Shown here piece after piece: positions 21,756 through 34,250 of a DNA stretch of 64,000 nucleotides (the first letter of the stretch is position 1; every line of letters starts with the position of its first letter). The notes below the pieces were generated by a model. The model did no database searches. It was not told the DNA's origin and was given only the letters and a program-made list of their open reading frames with translations. The stretch is from assembly GCA_030386875.1 (NCBI GenBank), contig CM059579.1:90338253-90402252 (forward strand), in the 5' to 3' direction. The position numbers and the translations under genes were made by a program. The stretch comes from Morinoia aosen. Its lineage: Eukaryota; Arthropoda; Malacostraca; Amphipoda; Talitridae.

Positions 21756-22458
21756 GCACCGTATCGAATGGAGTCCGTCTCTGGCAGAGTAGTTTACGTT
21801 TATTTGCAGCATGTTAATGGTTCAGCTAAATATTGGGTCTGTGGTCTGCAGACAACTTCGTGCGTTGATAACTTAGAACAGTGTACTCCAGTAGATACAT
21901 GTATATAGGAACCGAAGTAAGATTTCAGGAAAATATATTCTTTTTTCGTCATAATGTCTGATCATTCGCCATTACCGCAAGGTACAGTTGAAGAGCTAGT
22001 GTTACTTCTAGCTGCGACGAAGGTTAGATGCAGGGTTCGGTTGGCCTTTACTCTTCATCCACCACAGAACCATTTTGGGTTGTAGCCATTGTCCTCCCAC
22101 TCCTGTCACGTGCTGCGTGAAAATTTTTTTAACACTGTGATCACGACGTGAGCCATGTTTGGTCACTGAGGGAACTTTCATTATGCTGAATTAAAAAAGA
22201 AAATACTTGATCAAAACTAAATGAAAACAATCCAGTCAACGTTATGTATTTTTAACATTGCTTACTACAATTGACTTTAAATTTGAATTGAATCGTATTC
22301 TTCAGTTTTACCTTCTACTGTCAAAATGTTAAATCGAACGTTTAAACGTACCCATTCTGAACGCCGCCCTGAAACAAACAAAAAAAACATTCAGGGTTGT
22401 ATCCGCGTGTGTGGGAGGAAATTAAGTCCTCGAGGCTGCGTTATTGTGGGGCAATAAA
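21756..22458 (+). other. Presumed COX6A 3' UTR
   Basis: The first canonical AATAAA downstream of the stop that I noticed is at 22453-22458, giving a 3' UTR of about 700 bases. An earlier, non-canonical site is possible. Confidence 0.35.
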
Positions 22459-23360
22459 TAAGCCAAGTCTTTTCTTATTCATATCCTACAATTTTGTATG
22501 AAAGAATTTCTTGTCTGCGGGAGGAGAGTTAGAAGAATTCTACGTGTAGTTCAGAAGGCCGCTTGCAACACTGGCAATTACATCGGAAGTGTGAAGAATT
22601 CATTCAAGTCTGTATTACTAAGGACTTGCTGAGTGGGGTAATGCAGGGCAAGAAACTTGCAGGAGTTAAAAAAGAAAAGATGAGCGAGTGAGGTGATTCC
22701 ATGTCAGGTCAACATCAAAGGTTGAGTGTGGAATAAATGAGATGAAGTTCCTAAGATAGTTGCAGAAATGCTGAGAGGGTGACTCGGTTTGAAGAGAGAA
22801 AATGAGGGATTCAGAGAGACCATGTAGTGTAGAGGGGTGTAAATTACGTGATTTAGGCTTTAAAAAAAAAGCTGTGTCTAAGTCTTATATTGTTGAAGTT
22901 AAAATGGAAGGATGCGTGGTGGAGAGACTAGGAGGTATGGTGTGATTTTGTGAGAGGAGAGCTCTGGGAATGAGGAAACATCTCCCAGAAATGCTACTCG
23001 AGCTGTGGAGATGAGTAATAATAGCTGCTTCGGTCGGTATCTGGTAGAGCCGCTCTCGGATAACTGATATGTGTGTGAACAGAACGATCAGTCAAGAGGA
23101 ACGGTTAATATGGAAGAAGAAGCGAAATTCGAATGAGCAATAATTCTGATATGTGATACGATAGATAAGAGATGTTTTTTTTGTCGCTTTTGAAGGTGAT
23201 GAAAAGATGCAAGCAAAGCGTAGAAATAGTTACTTGAAGTGCAGTCTTCCAAGTCTGTGGAAGACAATGATATTAACGAATGTACACAGGTCACGTTAGA
23301 CCGCACACATCTTCTCAAGTGCATACCTGTGCTGAACATTCTATGAGTCATCAAAGAACC
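22459..23360. other. Gene-free stretch
   Basis: No gene or bounded repeat recognised; purine-rich patches near 22670-22960. Confidence 0.5.
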
Positions 23361-24381
23361 TTAAGGCCATCGAACGTTTTTTTTCCTATAAATTTTCAAA
23401 AAATAAATAAAAATACTTCCGGAGTGAAATTGGCTTTGAAGTATTAACAACATGTTTATAACAGTTTAATAAACATACATAGCCCATAAAAATTTTTAAT
23501 TTACCCATACACCCTTCCCCCCCCCCCCCCCCCCAAAGGGGAAATTTCTAAAAAGTCCTATTCCTCAGCCAATATTATACATAGAGATGATTAGTTTTTT
23601 TGTTCGATTCACAATGGACTGGTCTACAAAGTTGAGATCCAGTTTTTTGATATCGCTTCAAAAAAATGAATTAAGTTTTGAATTTTTTATCAATAAATAA
23701 ATTATATATTAGTTATTACTTTGAATGTCATTAAAAAAAATTCTTTTCAACTTATCAAACCACAACTGTACAGGCTTATGGTACTCATTTTGGTCTTTAC
23801 AATGCAAAAAAGATCTTCTCCATAAGTAAAAAACTGTTTGAGATATACTTGAAAAAGTTGAGCGCGTTTTCATTGAAAATTTTTTTTTTTGCTGTGCGGC
23901 TTTATTTCTCCTACAGTTTTTCACTTATGAAGAAGATCTTTTCTGCATCGTAAAGGTCAAGGTGAGTACTATAAATTTGAGATGTAGCTTTTCAATAAGT
24001 TGATTAGAAAATTTTTTATCGCCGTATGAAAACAACAAAATTGAAAATTTTTTTATTTTCAAATTCAAATATTTATTAAAAGTTTTTTTGAAGCGATATC
24101 AAAAAACTGGATCTCAACTTTGTAGACCAGTCCATTGTGAATCGAACAAAAAAAAACTAATCATTTCTATGTATAATATTGGCTGAGAAATAGGATTTTT
24201 TAGAAATTTCCCCATGAGGAGGGGGAAGGGGGGTATGGGTAAATTCAAAAATTTTATGGGCTATATATGTTTATTAGACTGTTATAAACATGCTGTCAAT
24301 ATCTCAAAGCCTATTTCACTCCGGAAGTATTTTTATTTATATTTTGAAAATTTAGAGGAAAAAACCGTTCGATGGCCTTAA
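23361..24381. repeat. 1-kb foldback element
   Basis: An almost continuous inverted repeat: TTAAGGCCATCGAACG at 23361 pairs with CGTTCGATGGCCTTAA ending at 24381; AAAACTGGATCTCAACTTTG near 24102 pairs with the complement near 23620; the loop is near 23880. The left arm has a run of 18 C (23517-23534). TTAA stands at both outer ends, but in a palindrome this cannot be told from part of the repeat. No coding sequence. Confidence 0.85.
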
Positions 24382-25755
24382 ACCCATGGACAAACGTCAC
24401 TACAACTCAACAAAGGTAATCAGATGTGTGATGGACTGAGCCACACGAATGAAAGGGTCACAGTCGCTTCGGACAGTTAGTTGATGGTTAGCACTTGGTG
24501 TGAGGAGTGCCGGCTTGTGACATGGCATCTGCTGACCGTCACCGCAGTGCTGCCAGATGTGCAGCCCTCTCCTCTCGGGCGCAGAAAAAAGGCTGTCCGC
24601 CCGAGCAGTAAGGAGTTCATGACCAACTAGTCGTTATGGAGATTTACGCATCAAAAGAAGCGCTTTTGTAGCGTTGAGGGAACATATCGAAAATGAAGAG
24701 GGAAGGAGCTAATCAAATGTCGGTAACTGCGGGGCGTGCAAGTAGGCCGAACTCCTAACATATCTAGTAATTATGTGTGGTTGTGCGTAGTGTGGGGTGG
24801 ACGTGCAAGCTGATGACGCAAAAAAAAGTCCTAGGGTGCATGGATGAAGCGAGAGTTGCGGATTGATAATCCTGCTGAGCTACTGTCGGAGATTCCGAAC
24901 CATTTGCAATGAAAAGAATGTTCCCTTTTACATTGGTTCTTTTTTGTATATTTGATACGATTTCCAAACAATCGCCCTATTGATTGTATTGTGCTTAGCT
25001 ACTTGATTGGCGCATACGGAATGTAAGCTTTTGTCAAAAATGTGACTGAGTGGGCGAGATGAAGTGTACGAGGCTGGCTCGAACAGAACAGCAGGCGGAC
25101 AGAGAATGCACCTTACCTGAACATTTAGCGCGGTCCTCTAGGCGTCTGGTCGTGAATTTGAAAATTTTGATTGAGTGCGTCCATCTAATGCGACGCATAA
25201 AAATTAAATTTCCCTGCCTATTCTAAAAGCACCATCATAGTCCATGTCCTGGTCGGGTTTTCTAATTGAATTTGTGGCGGAGTTCCCGCAGCTATGACAA
25301 CATCTACATTCAAATTAGGTGAGTGCATTTCTACATACGCGTTATTTTACCAATCTCGCATAAATTTACTTATACGAGTATTCTAAAACTCTGAATGGAA
25401 ATTATTTCTCTACGTTAAACAACTTCACTTGTGGCACAAAAACATGACAGCTGAAGGTTCCAAGTCATGTTATGACAGTTGAAGGTTCTAAATTACCTGC
25501 TATATGTCTTTGATACCGAATTAGGATATAAAGTTTATTCTTTTTACCTTCGTGTTAAATTTGACTGTAACTGATAATTTTATGGAAGTTAACTTCCAAC
25601 GGCATGAGAGGAGGTGCTCAGAAATGGTTTGAATCGAACGACTGGACGAATTGGACCCAACCTTCGCCAATTGTGACGCTTTTTTGGGGTAACCTCACAC
25701 TTGTCGAAGAACTCCCAAGGATCTGTTTTAGGGCCATTTCGTTTTTTTTATACAG
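24382..25755. other. Gene-free stretch
   Basis: Nothing recognisable as coding or mobile. The open frames at 24764-24967 and 25604-25825 lack motifs. Confidence 0.5.
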
Positions 25756-26116
25756 GGCGTTGCGTAATTCGATGCACATATTTTACCCATATAGAGAAAA
25801 AAGCAAAATGAAACGATTATCATGAGTGTCAAAAACCTCAAAACTCCTTCGTTTTCGAGAAATGACGATCTGAAATAATTTTAGATTCCCGTAGGAATAG
25901 GCTAAGGCGCTCGCCAACAGCCTGCCCAAGAAGTTAGATTTTACTCGTTGGCTGCGTGGTAAGCCTATTCCTAAGGGAATCTATAATTATTTCGGGTCGT
26001 TATTTCTCGAAAACGAAGGAGCTCTGAGTTTTTTGGTCACTCCGGAAAATTTTTTCATTTTGCGTTTTCCTGTATATGGGTAAAATATGTACATTGAATT
26101 ACATAACACCCGGTAT
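25756..26116. repeat. Foldback element, about 360 bp
   Basis: ATATTTTACCCATATAG near 25780 pairs with TATATGGGTAAAATAT near 26073; TTCGTTTTCGAGAAATGACG near 25847 pairs with the complement near 26008; GGAATAGGCT and AGCCTATTCC flank the centre. The outer ends read TACAGGGCGTTGCGTAATTC and its complement. Confidence 0.8.
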
Positions 26117-26284
26117 ACGACATTGATATTGCTAAACCTAACTCATTTGTCAAGTTTTAACGTTTGCTGACAACAGCATTTGTTCTTCAACTTTTTTCTA
26201 CAAATAGATTCGCCAGCAAATAAAAAAAAGTTGCGAACTGCAGAAAGTTTCACTGTGGCCCATGATAAGATTACATGATAAGTT

Positions 26285-26620
26285 AGTTTGAGCCTCCCTA
26301 ACCTCAACAAAGGTGTTCCCTAGAGAAAACAAAAGGAAGCCCTGCGCACAAGTTGTCTCTTTATCTAAACACTCGTAGAGTCCCAGAACACTGTGTATAG
26401 AAACGGCAAGTACGACTAAAAGAAGTTTACGAGACAAGAAAAAATCGGAGAGGAAATAAATCGGTTCTGATAAAAAGCACAGCACTCAACTGAAAACTAC
26501 TTGGTCTAAAACCAAAACTTACACTACTTGTAAATCAGCTAATAGAAGGCCACCTAACCTTTAGTTCGAAACCTCACTTCTTCCCTCTGGAAGTGCTAAT
26601 TCCGATAGATACAACACTTG
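26285..26620 (-). mobile_element. R365 repeat, minus-strand copy
   Basis: Minus-strand match to the family from TGTATCTATCGGAATTAGCA through AGGTTAGGTGGCC to a GGTTAGGGAGGCTC end at about 26285. Diverged. Confidence 0.65.
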
Positions 26621-26923
26621 TATTCCTCTTCTGTTATATTAAATTTACCGACAATCAAAACACATACAGTTGAAACTATTGACCTGTACGTTATGTCCCT
26701 GGTATAAATTCATCATAAAGTCAAGTTTCACTCCATTGTTGGTAAAAGTAAAACCTAACAACAATGCCTTCACCGATTAAAGATTTGCTTAGTCAAGGTT
26801 GTTTAGTGGTCCGATCTATTGTCATAAATGATGTCGATTTTCGGGAGAGTTTTTCCAAGCATTAGTTGAACAAGTACTTACAAAAACTACGGAGCGATAC
26901 TAAAAATAATGCAAGAGAGGCTA

Positions 26924-27276
26924 TGTAATATCTTGGAATTTCAGCAAGATATAAGGTTTACTGAACTGAACTAGTAGATCGGATTTCCGAGCCGTAAACC
27001 AGGCAGGAGGATAGCAAAACGAACAGCAGGACTACTAATATTGTACTGACTCTGTAGTTCACACAGCTTGCTCTTAAGTCTAGTTCGCAACAATGGATAT
27101 TTCCGGCGCTGGGCAATAGGGTCGCTTCCGACCTATCCGGCGCTCGTAAACGCCAGGGGCTCATCGGCTGTTTCCGGCGGATGCCCTATCTATACATGTG
27201 ACCGTGCCTAGCGAGACTCATAAATCTCCGCAGCCGGAACCCCCCATAAATACCGCCAATACGTCACTATACAACA
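26924..27276 (-). repeat. 3' LTR of the Gypsy element
   Basis: Differs from the 35283 copy at a modest number of positions (for example GATTTCCGAG versus GTTTGCCTAG). The LTR is rich in CCGG motifs. Confidence 0.92.
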
Positions 27277-27291
27277 ACTTCCCTCTCTTTA
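27277..27291 (-). promoter_or_regulatory. Polypurine tract of the Gypsy element
   Basis: Minus-strand AAAGAGAGGGAAGT immediately before the 3' LTR: the primer for plus-strand DNA synthesis. Confidence 0.75.
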
Positions 27292-27321
27292 GATGAACAT
27301 ATGACAAAGGGAAGGAGGAAC

Positions 27322-28404
27322 TCAACAACCTATTCGTATTACAGGTTTAGTTATTCTACCTGATCTACGAGGTTCATTTTGCACAGGTGAGCAGCTAACC
27401 GGCTGAAAGGCAGGAGTCTCTGCTGCCCCACTCCCGGCAGATTCCAAACTACTGTGCAACAGCTGATTTGAATGTCTCTTCCAGATTACATTTAATGCTA
27501 GTATTTGAACATGAAAGATATTAGCAGCAACTTTACTAACAATAATTCCCTTCAACCACTTGGGACCATTTCTTAAATTCAGAGCGAGAACATGATCACC
27601 GACATCAAATTGAGTTACATACATAGGCTTAGACCTGGACACAGAAAATTTAGGATGAACTCTATCTTTGGAAGTAACAAATTTACGATTGTTCAGCGCT
27701 ACAGAGGGAGCAATTTTTGTAACACTATGCGGAATACAATGCGATTGAAATAATGCTTTTGATAGACGGGATTTGAACGATTCGGAAGAAGAGAGTTTTT
27801 TCAACAAGTCTTTAATGACTCTCACCGCCCTCTCAGCTTGACCATTGCTTGCTGGAGAGTAGGGCGGAGGTGTGAGGTGCTCAATGCCGTTAGAAATAAG
27901 AAAATCTTTAAAGTCTTGAGATGAAAAGTTAGAAGCATTGTCACTTACGAGCACATCACACAACCCGTTTCTGCTGAAAATCATTCTCAACGCATCGACA
28001 GTATCTGACACACTCGTGGATGGTACCACTTCACATTCAATATATTTAGATAATGCATCTACAGCAATGAAAACAATTTTATTCTCGTAGAAAAAGTGAT
28101 CGACATGAATGCGTTCAAAAGGACGAGAAGGAGTGGGCCATTCTACATTTCTAGACTTAGGTTTTGCTCGATTTAATTGACATTGGGGACAACATTTTAC
28201 GATGTCTTCAATAGTTTTGTCCATTCCGGGAAACCAAATAACAGATCTGGCCAACGATTTCATGCCACAAATGCCAGGATGTCCATCATGAAATGTTTCA
28301 AGGACTAAACTACGTAGTGACTTGGGAACAAAAACCCGTTCTTTATAAAGTATGCAACCTTTCATGATGGTCATCTGAGGTAGCAGGTTCTTAAACAGTT
28401 GAGC
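27322..28404 (-). pseudogene. Gypsy pol, 3' part: integrase
   Basis: The C-terminal third of Pol, separated from the rest by the LINE. It has an N-terminal zinc-binding region (HDGHPG, then CCPQC) and a catalytic core with the DD35E triad: Asp in RIHVDHF, Asp in LVSDNAS, Glu in NGQAERAV, with exactly 35 residues between the last two. A basic C-terminal domain includes a GDHVLAL patch. The first in-frame ATG (28374) is internal; the frame stays open a little upstream to the LINE junction. The catalytic residues are intact, but the domain can no longer be made as part of Gag-Pol. It would insert cDNA into host chromosomes. Confidence 0.92.
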
Positions 28405-30324
28405 AGAGCTAAAAGAAATTTGCAGCGTGAGTACAAACTGAATAAATCAGACAGTACGCGTCGAAAATTATATAAAGATCATGAGAAGATCCTACGAAGA
28501 AAAGTTAAGGAAGCAAAACGGGACTACTTCCACAAAGAACTCTTGGCGGCAAAACAAAACCCTAAAAGAACTTGGGAAATCATTAGAGAAGCTGCTCAGT
28601 ATAAAAATTCAGACTGCAAAAGCACTTTTGACCACCCCTCAGAAATGGCGAATGACTTTAACACTTTCTTCCCAAAAGTTGGCGAAGATGTTTTCAATGA
28701 AGTATCCAGGACAGTTTCAGACACATCTACAGAGGCAAATCTGAGCGATGTTTCATCCCCAAATAGTAGCAACAAGTGGAGACCAAAGCCAGTTAGCGTC
28801 ATAGAGATACGAAAAATCTTATACTCACTAAAGAATACTAAAGCGACTGGACATGATGGCATAAGCCTCCAACATATTAAAGACAGCTTCCCTGTCACAG
28901 CACCCTTTATTCGCTTGATAATAAATACATCTATAGTCACAAACAAGTTTCCCGATCAATGGAAACTATCCATAATTAAGCCATTACATAAATCTGGTGA
29001 TATCGACATAGCGTCAAACTACAGACCAATCAGTCTCCTGCCTGTTATGTCCAAAATATTAGAAAAAGTAATAACAAACCAGCTCTCGTCTCACATAGAC
29101 GAGTCACATCTACTGCATCGCAATCAATATGCTTACAGGAGGAATACCAGTACTCAGGACGCCGTGTTAAACATAACAGAAAAAATTTACAAAGATATTG
29201 ACCAAAAGAAATTACCTCTCTTACTATTGCTTGATCTCTCCAAAGCTTTCGACAGTGTTGAGCATAAGAAACTTCTACAAAAAATTTCAAACCTCAGAAT
29301 AGACACTCAGTGGTTTGAAAGCTACCTACGAAACCGCTCTCATGCAGTGTGCTTGAATAACAAAATGTCATCATTCATACCAAATAACTTTGGCGTTCCT
29401 CAAGGTTCAATCATCGGCCCACTCCTATTTTCAATTTTCATCAACGATTTCCCCACCATGCCGGCAAACACAAAAATCTCAATGTATGCTGATGACGTAC
29501 AAATTGCCATGACAAGCTCAACAGCGGATTTAACAGAAACACAAGCCAACGCTGAAAACCTTCTGAGAAATCTGAAATTGTGGTATGACCATAATGGCCT
29601 CAAACTTAACGCAAGTAAAACGCAATGCATTATTTTTGGATCACAGAATGCGACTGAAAATTTACCACCATTCAAGCTAACATTTGGAGACGATACAATT
29701 AAACCAGTCAATAAGCTTAAAAATCTGGGTGTTTGGTTTGACAAAAATATGACTTTCAATTCACACGTCGAAACAATGTGCAACAAAATTAACGGAACCT
29801 TAATGTTCTTTCATCGTATAAAGAACACACTTGACGAAAAATCTAGATTATTAGTGATTCAGTCTTTAGTTTTATCGCGTCTGGACTACTGCAGTCTTGT
29901 GTGGGGAGACTTACCTAAATGTCGTCAGGAAGAGTTGCAAAAATGTGTAAACTTCGCCGCTAAAGTGGTATGCAAAGGAAATTTTAATTAATACGATCAT
30001 GTCACCCCTCTTTTAAGAAAACTCGACTGGATCCCAATACCGAACAGATTCATGATCCAGAAAGCTCGACGAATATTCTCCTCTCTGTACCTCCCCCAAA
30101 GTAATGCAGAGGTGGTAAAATTTTTTCCATCTAATATCCCAAACGAAAGACCAAACCGGAGGAACGATGTTTTAGTCAGTTACCGTTCATCTAACGTGGG
30201 ACAAAAAGCTCTCTCAGTTTCTGGAGCTTTTTTGTGGAACAAGCTTCCCCAGCATATCAAAAACTCTAAAACTGGAAAAGAATTTAGAGTAAATGTGTCA
30301 CGTCATTTTGCATCTCTGTCATAG
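28384..30324 (+). pseudogene. LINE reverse transcriptase ORF with one in-frame stop
   Basis: Non-LTR reverse transcriptase. From 28399, residues 1-130 are the basic region upstream of the polymerase. RT motifs follow: NYRPISLL (~207), LLLDLSKAFDSVEH (~275-289), FGVPQGSIIGPLLF (~331), YADDVQI (363-369, catalytic Asp pair) and a LKNLGVWFD thumb motif. A TAA at 29989-29991 interrupts the frame, which continues unchanged to 30324 with the C-terminal GAFLWNKLPQHI motif typical of CR1/L2/Daphne-type elements. There is no endonuclease because of 5' truncation. The clade call comes from these motifs, not from a tree. Not functional in this copy. Confidence 0.9.
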
Positions 30325-32262
30325 GGCCTGCAGCATCTCGGTGTGAACTTCCCATCTATCAGAAATTTTAATTTTTCCTGAAATTTCTGTTAGAAATTTA
30401 GAAACTATTTCATTTTACGTTTGCTAAGCGATTCGTATATTCATCTTACTTATTTCTGTCGACAACAATGAGCACCACAGCCGTCAGTTCAGTGCAGCAG
30501 AACGAACGTTCTTTCCATAATTAGGAGTATTTCCTCATCTTTATTTTGTTATTTCTTTCTCTTTTCTGTATTAATATTTAATGTCCGTATGACAAATATA
30601 CCATGAAATACATTTTGTGTGTACACCAATAAACAGGTTTATAGATGTGAGGGTTGTGCAAAGTTTATAATAAATTAAATTTTTGGCTAACGTTGTCTCG
30701 CTATTTCAAAATCATTCTCGAAGATGTTTTCAATCGATTTTCGGCTGAGCTGGAGGGAAAGGGGTAATTTAAGCATTGCATTTAGTCTTTTTATTTTTTT
30801 TTCGTGCGTTCAGCGCACACTAGCACTGAACTTTCAAATCGGAAAAAACTCTAAATTTCTGTAATCAAAATTATCATTTTGGATCAAGGCCTAATCTTCC
30901 TATATGTGCCAATTTTGTGAATATTCTCCACTCAGATGTGATATCCGGCCACAATGTTACTCCATTTTATCCCACGTACACATGTCCCTATAATGCTGAA
31001 GAGTTGTGTTGCTTCTTGACTATAACCTGATTTTTCTTAAAAATTTCTGTGAAGAAATTAAAAAACAGCTCATTTTTATGTTTTTCGAAGTCTTCTCTTC
31101 CTTTTAGTTATTTTTTTTGCGAAAAATTTCTTAGGATTACAGTGAGCTCAGCTGTCATTTTCTGTGTAGTAGATGGTAGGTTGCTTCTATCTTTTATCTT
31201 ATATATGTATTTTTTTTTCTAATATTTTATTTTAAATAAGTGTATAAATTAATATGTGTGTGTACGTGTGTAGGTATATATATGTATCTACATAAATAGA
31301 TATACATGTTTCTATTTCATTTCTTTACGCAAAAACCATTCGGTTAATAAATTTTATTGCAATAGCGAAATGATTCAAAAATAGATCTAGCACTTCCCCA
31401 GAGGGCGTTTCTGTGAATCGGATTAATGTCATATATAATTAATGAAATAAAGTGCAATTTGAGCATATGAATCGTAGTAAAATTATCTTTCTGTCCGTAT
31501 GTTGTACAAGCTATGAATTTTGATATTGAATATATGTTTGTTTACCCATTTCTACCAATATTTTGTAGATATTTGTCAATCATGAGTGGTAACCGGCTTA
31601 CACTGTATCTCTATTTTATCCCATGTACCCATGTCCGCATGATGTGGTGAATATCGAGAAGATACGAAAAATGTTTTTGGTGGTGATAGGGCTTTGCATA
31701 TTTTTAGGGCATATTTTTCATTTCTCATTCAACTACCCTTGACAGAGATAGACTATTGGCAAGCCACGTGTGGTTTGTCTATTAGTACGCCTCGTATATT
31801 TTGTCTATTAATATGCCTCGTATGGTCTATCTATTTTGTACACCTCTGATAGCTTGTCTATTAGTACACCTCGTATAGTTTGCCTATTATTATTATGCCT
31901 CGCATGGCTTATCTATTTGTACACCTCGGATGGTTTGTCAATTATTACTCCTAGTATAGAACTTTTGTTAGACTACTAGCACACCACGAATGGTTTGTCT
32001 ATTAGTACGCCTCGTATATTTTGTCAATTAATTTGCCTCGTATGGTCTATCTACTTGTACACCTCTGACAGTTTGTCTATTAGTACACCTCGTATAGTTT
32101 GTCTATTATTATGCCTCGTATGGCTCATCTACTTGTACACCTCGGATGGTTTGTCAATTAGTACTCCTCGTATGGAACATTTGTTTTAGGATGCCCTATA
32201 TTTAAGAAACTTTTAAAAGCCAATATGTTGGCATGTATCTCATGTGACAATTTGGAAATAAA
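30325..32262 (+). repeat. LINE 3' region with degenerate minisatellite
   Basis: Non-coding. 31745-32180 is built of related units of about 25-30 bp (CTATTAGTACGCCTCGTATA, TGTACACCTCGGATGG and similar). The last ~75 bp (32188-32262) resembles the 3' end of the SINE family: both have CCAAT, then GTATC, then TTGGAAATAAA. Confidence 0.75.
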
Positions 32263-32283
32263 CAATTTTTTTTCTTTTTTTTT

Positions 32284-34250
32284 ATATGATTCTAAATAAA
32301 GTTCTCTTATAAATTTAGACAAATTGGGATCAGGTTTAGGAGGCATGCCAAACTTTATGTATTGTTTAAGTTGGCATAGTTCGCTATCCATATCAGTGTG
32401 AGTTTTTATATTTTCACACGTGACAGGAGTTTTATCAAGAGTGTTCACAGCAAAAATCATTTCGTACGGTTCTAGCTCCCTCACAGTCGTAGGTAGTGGC
32501 AGTCTACTGAGACAATCGCTATTTACGTTACATTTACCTTTCGAATATCTGAAAACATAGTCAAACTGTGAAAGTCTGAGAGCCCATCTTTGAATTCGAG
32601 CTGAACAGTTGAGAGGTACACCCTTGTTATGTGCAAAAAGTTTACAAAGAGGTTTTTGATCATTATGGATAATGAACTTAGCACCAAGTAGAAATTTTTT
32701 GAATTTCTCCACGCCAAAAACCACACTAAGGCTCTCTCTTTCAATGTTAGAGTAGTTTTGTTCTGCATTATTTAGAGATCTCGAAGCAAATTGAACCGGA
32801 CACCAATCATGAGAAGAACTAACGCGTTGCATGAGTATGGCAGCAACTCCATAACCCGAACTATCCGTTTCAAGAAGAGTTTCATGGTTGGGGTCAAACA
32901 ACTTCAGAGGTTTATGCGAACGAAAGATGTCCTTGATTTTCTGGACACTTTCATCCTGTTCTGGAGTCCACCGGAACTGTACATTTTTCTTAAGCAGCGA
33001 ATACAGAGGATGCATGACATTAGAAAAGCTGGGTACAAAACGACTATAGAAGTTACACAATCCGATGAACGCTTGCAACTGTTTGAGGTTTTTAGGAACA
33101 GGAGCATTGAGAATAGCTTCTACTTTATCAGAGTTAGGGTGAACACCCTTGTTATCGAAAACGTACCCTAGATAAGACACACGATCAGTTAGAAAGGCAC
33201 ATTTAGACAGATTTAAGCGAATTCCAGCGTTTTTTAGGACAGACAGGACCTTGTCAAGAACTTCCAAATGAGCATCATATGAAGAGGTCAAAATGAGGAG
33301 GTCATCCTGGTACACAATGATGTTATTGATGCCCGAAAGAGTCCTATTCATGAATGCTTGAAAAATGCTGGGGCTTGCACGTAGACCATAGGGTAAGTAA
33401 TTGTACATAAATAGACCTTCAGAGGTGTTAATGGTCGTAACTTTCTTTGATTCTTCGTCCAACGGAATTTGCAAAAACGCGTTAGACAAATCAATTTTTG
33501 AGAAAAACTTAGCGTCTCCGACTTGAGAAATGACATCATCAATAACAGGTAGTACAGATTGAACTGGATTCAGAAAATTATTAATGGAGGCTGAAAAATC
33601 TCCACAGATTCTCACACTGCCGTCCGACTTGAGAACATTAACGGTAGGAGATGCCCATTGGCTATCATACACTTTGGTGATTTTGCCCATACTCTGCAAG
33701 CGTTCCAGTTCGGTTTTGACAGAGTCTCTTAGTCTTACAGGAACCGGGCGTGCTTTACAAAATACAGGAACTGCATTAGGCAACACATCAAGATGAACTG
33801 TTTCTTTAACGTTAGACTGTGAATCAGATGATAAATATTCGTCATATTTTAACGACAAACTTTTCGGCAAACTATGACAATCCGTTTTATTTATGGAGTC
33901 GTATTGATCAGGAATGACAATGTTTACGTTTAGTTTAGAACAAATATCTCGGCCCTGTAAATTGATTCTATCATCTTCCACAATGAGAAACTTATGATTA
34001 AAACTCATATCTTTGTACATGACAGTTACTGAAGCTTGACCAAGGAGGTTTACCGAGACACCACTGTACCCGAGAATTTTGCTGCATGTAGGATTTACCA
34101 CAGCACCAACTTTGATTGCATCTCTTTTACGTATAGTTGACACGGCACTGCCGTTATCCAACAGGAATTCAACAGGTTTACTATTTAAGTTGCATGCAAT
34201 CATAGTGGGCTCTTTAGTGACGGGAATTACAGTGGTGTTTACTCTAAAAA
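32284..34250 (-). pseudogene. Gypsy pol, 5' part: protease, RT, RNase H
   Basis: The minus-strand frame enters from gag by a probable -1 frameshift at 34245-34251; the first ATG is at 34203. Counting from that ATG: aspartic protease with LLDNGSAVS (~14-22, Asn in place of the usual Thr/Ser of DTG/DSG); RT with RICGDFSASINNFL and YQDDLLI at about 300 (Gln variant of YxDD); RNase H with LLETDSSGYGVAAIL. Homology ends at ...ELYLES near 32284, where the LINE tail begins; the nominal frame runs on to 32158 through LINE sequence. No stop occurs within the conserved part, so the LINE appears to be the disabling event. Confidence 0.92.

Larger units (their letters stand above)
28384..32262 (+). mobile_element. 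CR1/L2-like LINE, 5'-truncated, inserted in Gypsy pol
   Basis: The left junction lies just after an in-frame TAG (28381-28383); the frame begins without ATG or endonuclease, so the copy is 5'-truncated. It comprises an RT ORF, a C-terminal domain, a ~1.9-kb 3' region with degenerate short repeats, and an end TTTGGAAATAAAC followed by a T-rich run. Opposite strand to its host element. I could not define a clean TSD. A second 3' tail of the same family lies at 3962-4155. Confidence 0.88.

Noticed and set aside
23361-24381. piggyBac assignment from TTAA at both ends of the 1-kb foldback
   Set aside because: TTAA is its own complement, so any inverted repeat ending in it shows it on both sides; it cannot be read as a duplication.
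28384-32300. Target duplication for the CR1/L2-like LINE (GGTTCTTAAACAG versus GATTCTAAATAAAG)
   Set aside because: Similarity is only partial and does not rejoin the Gypsy pol frame cleanly; not claimed.
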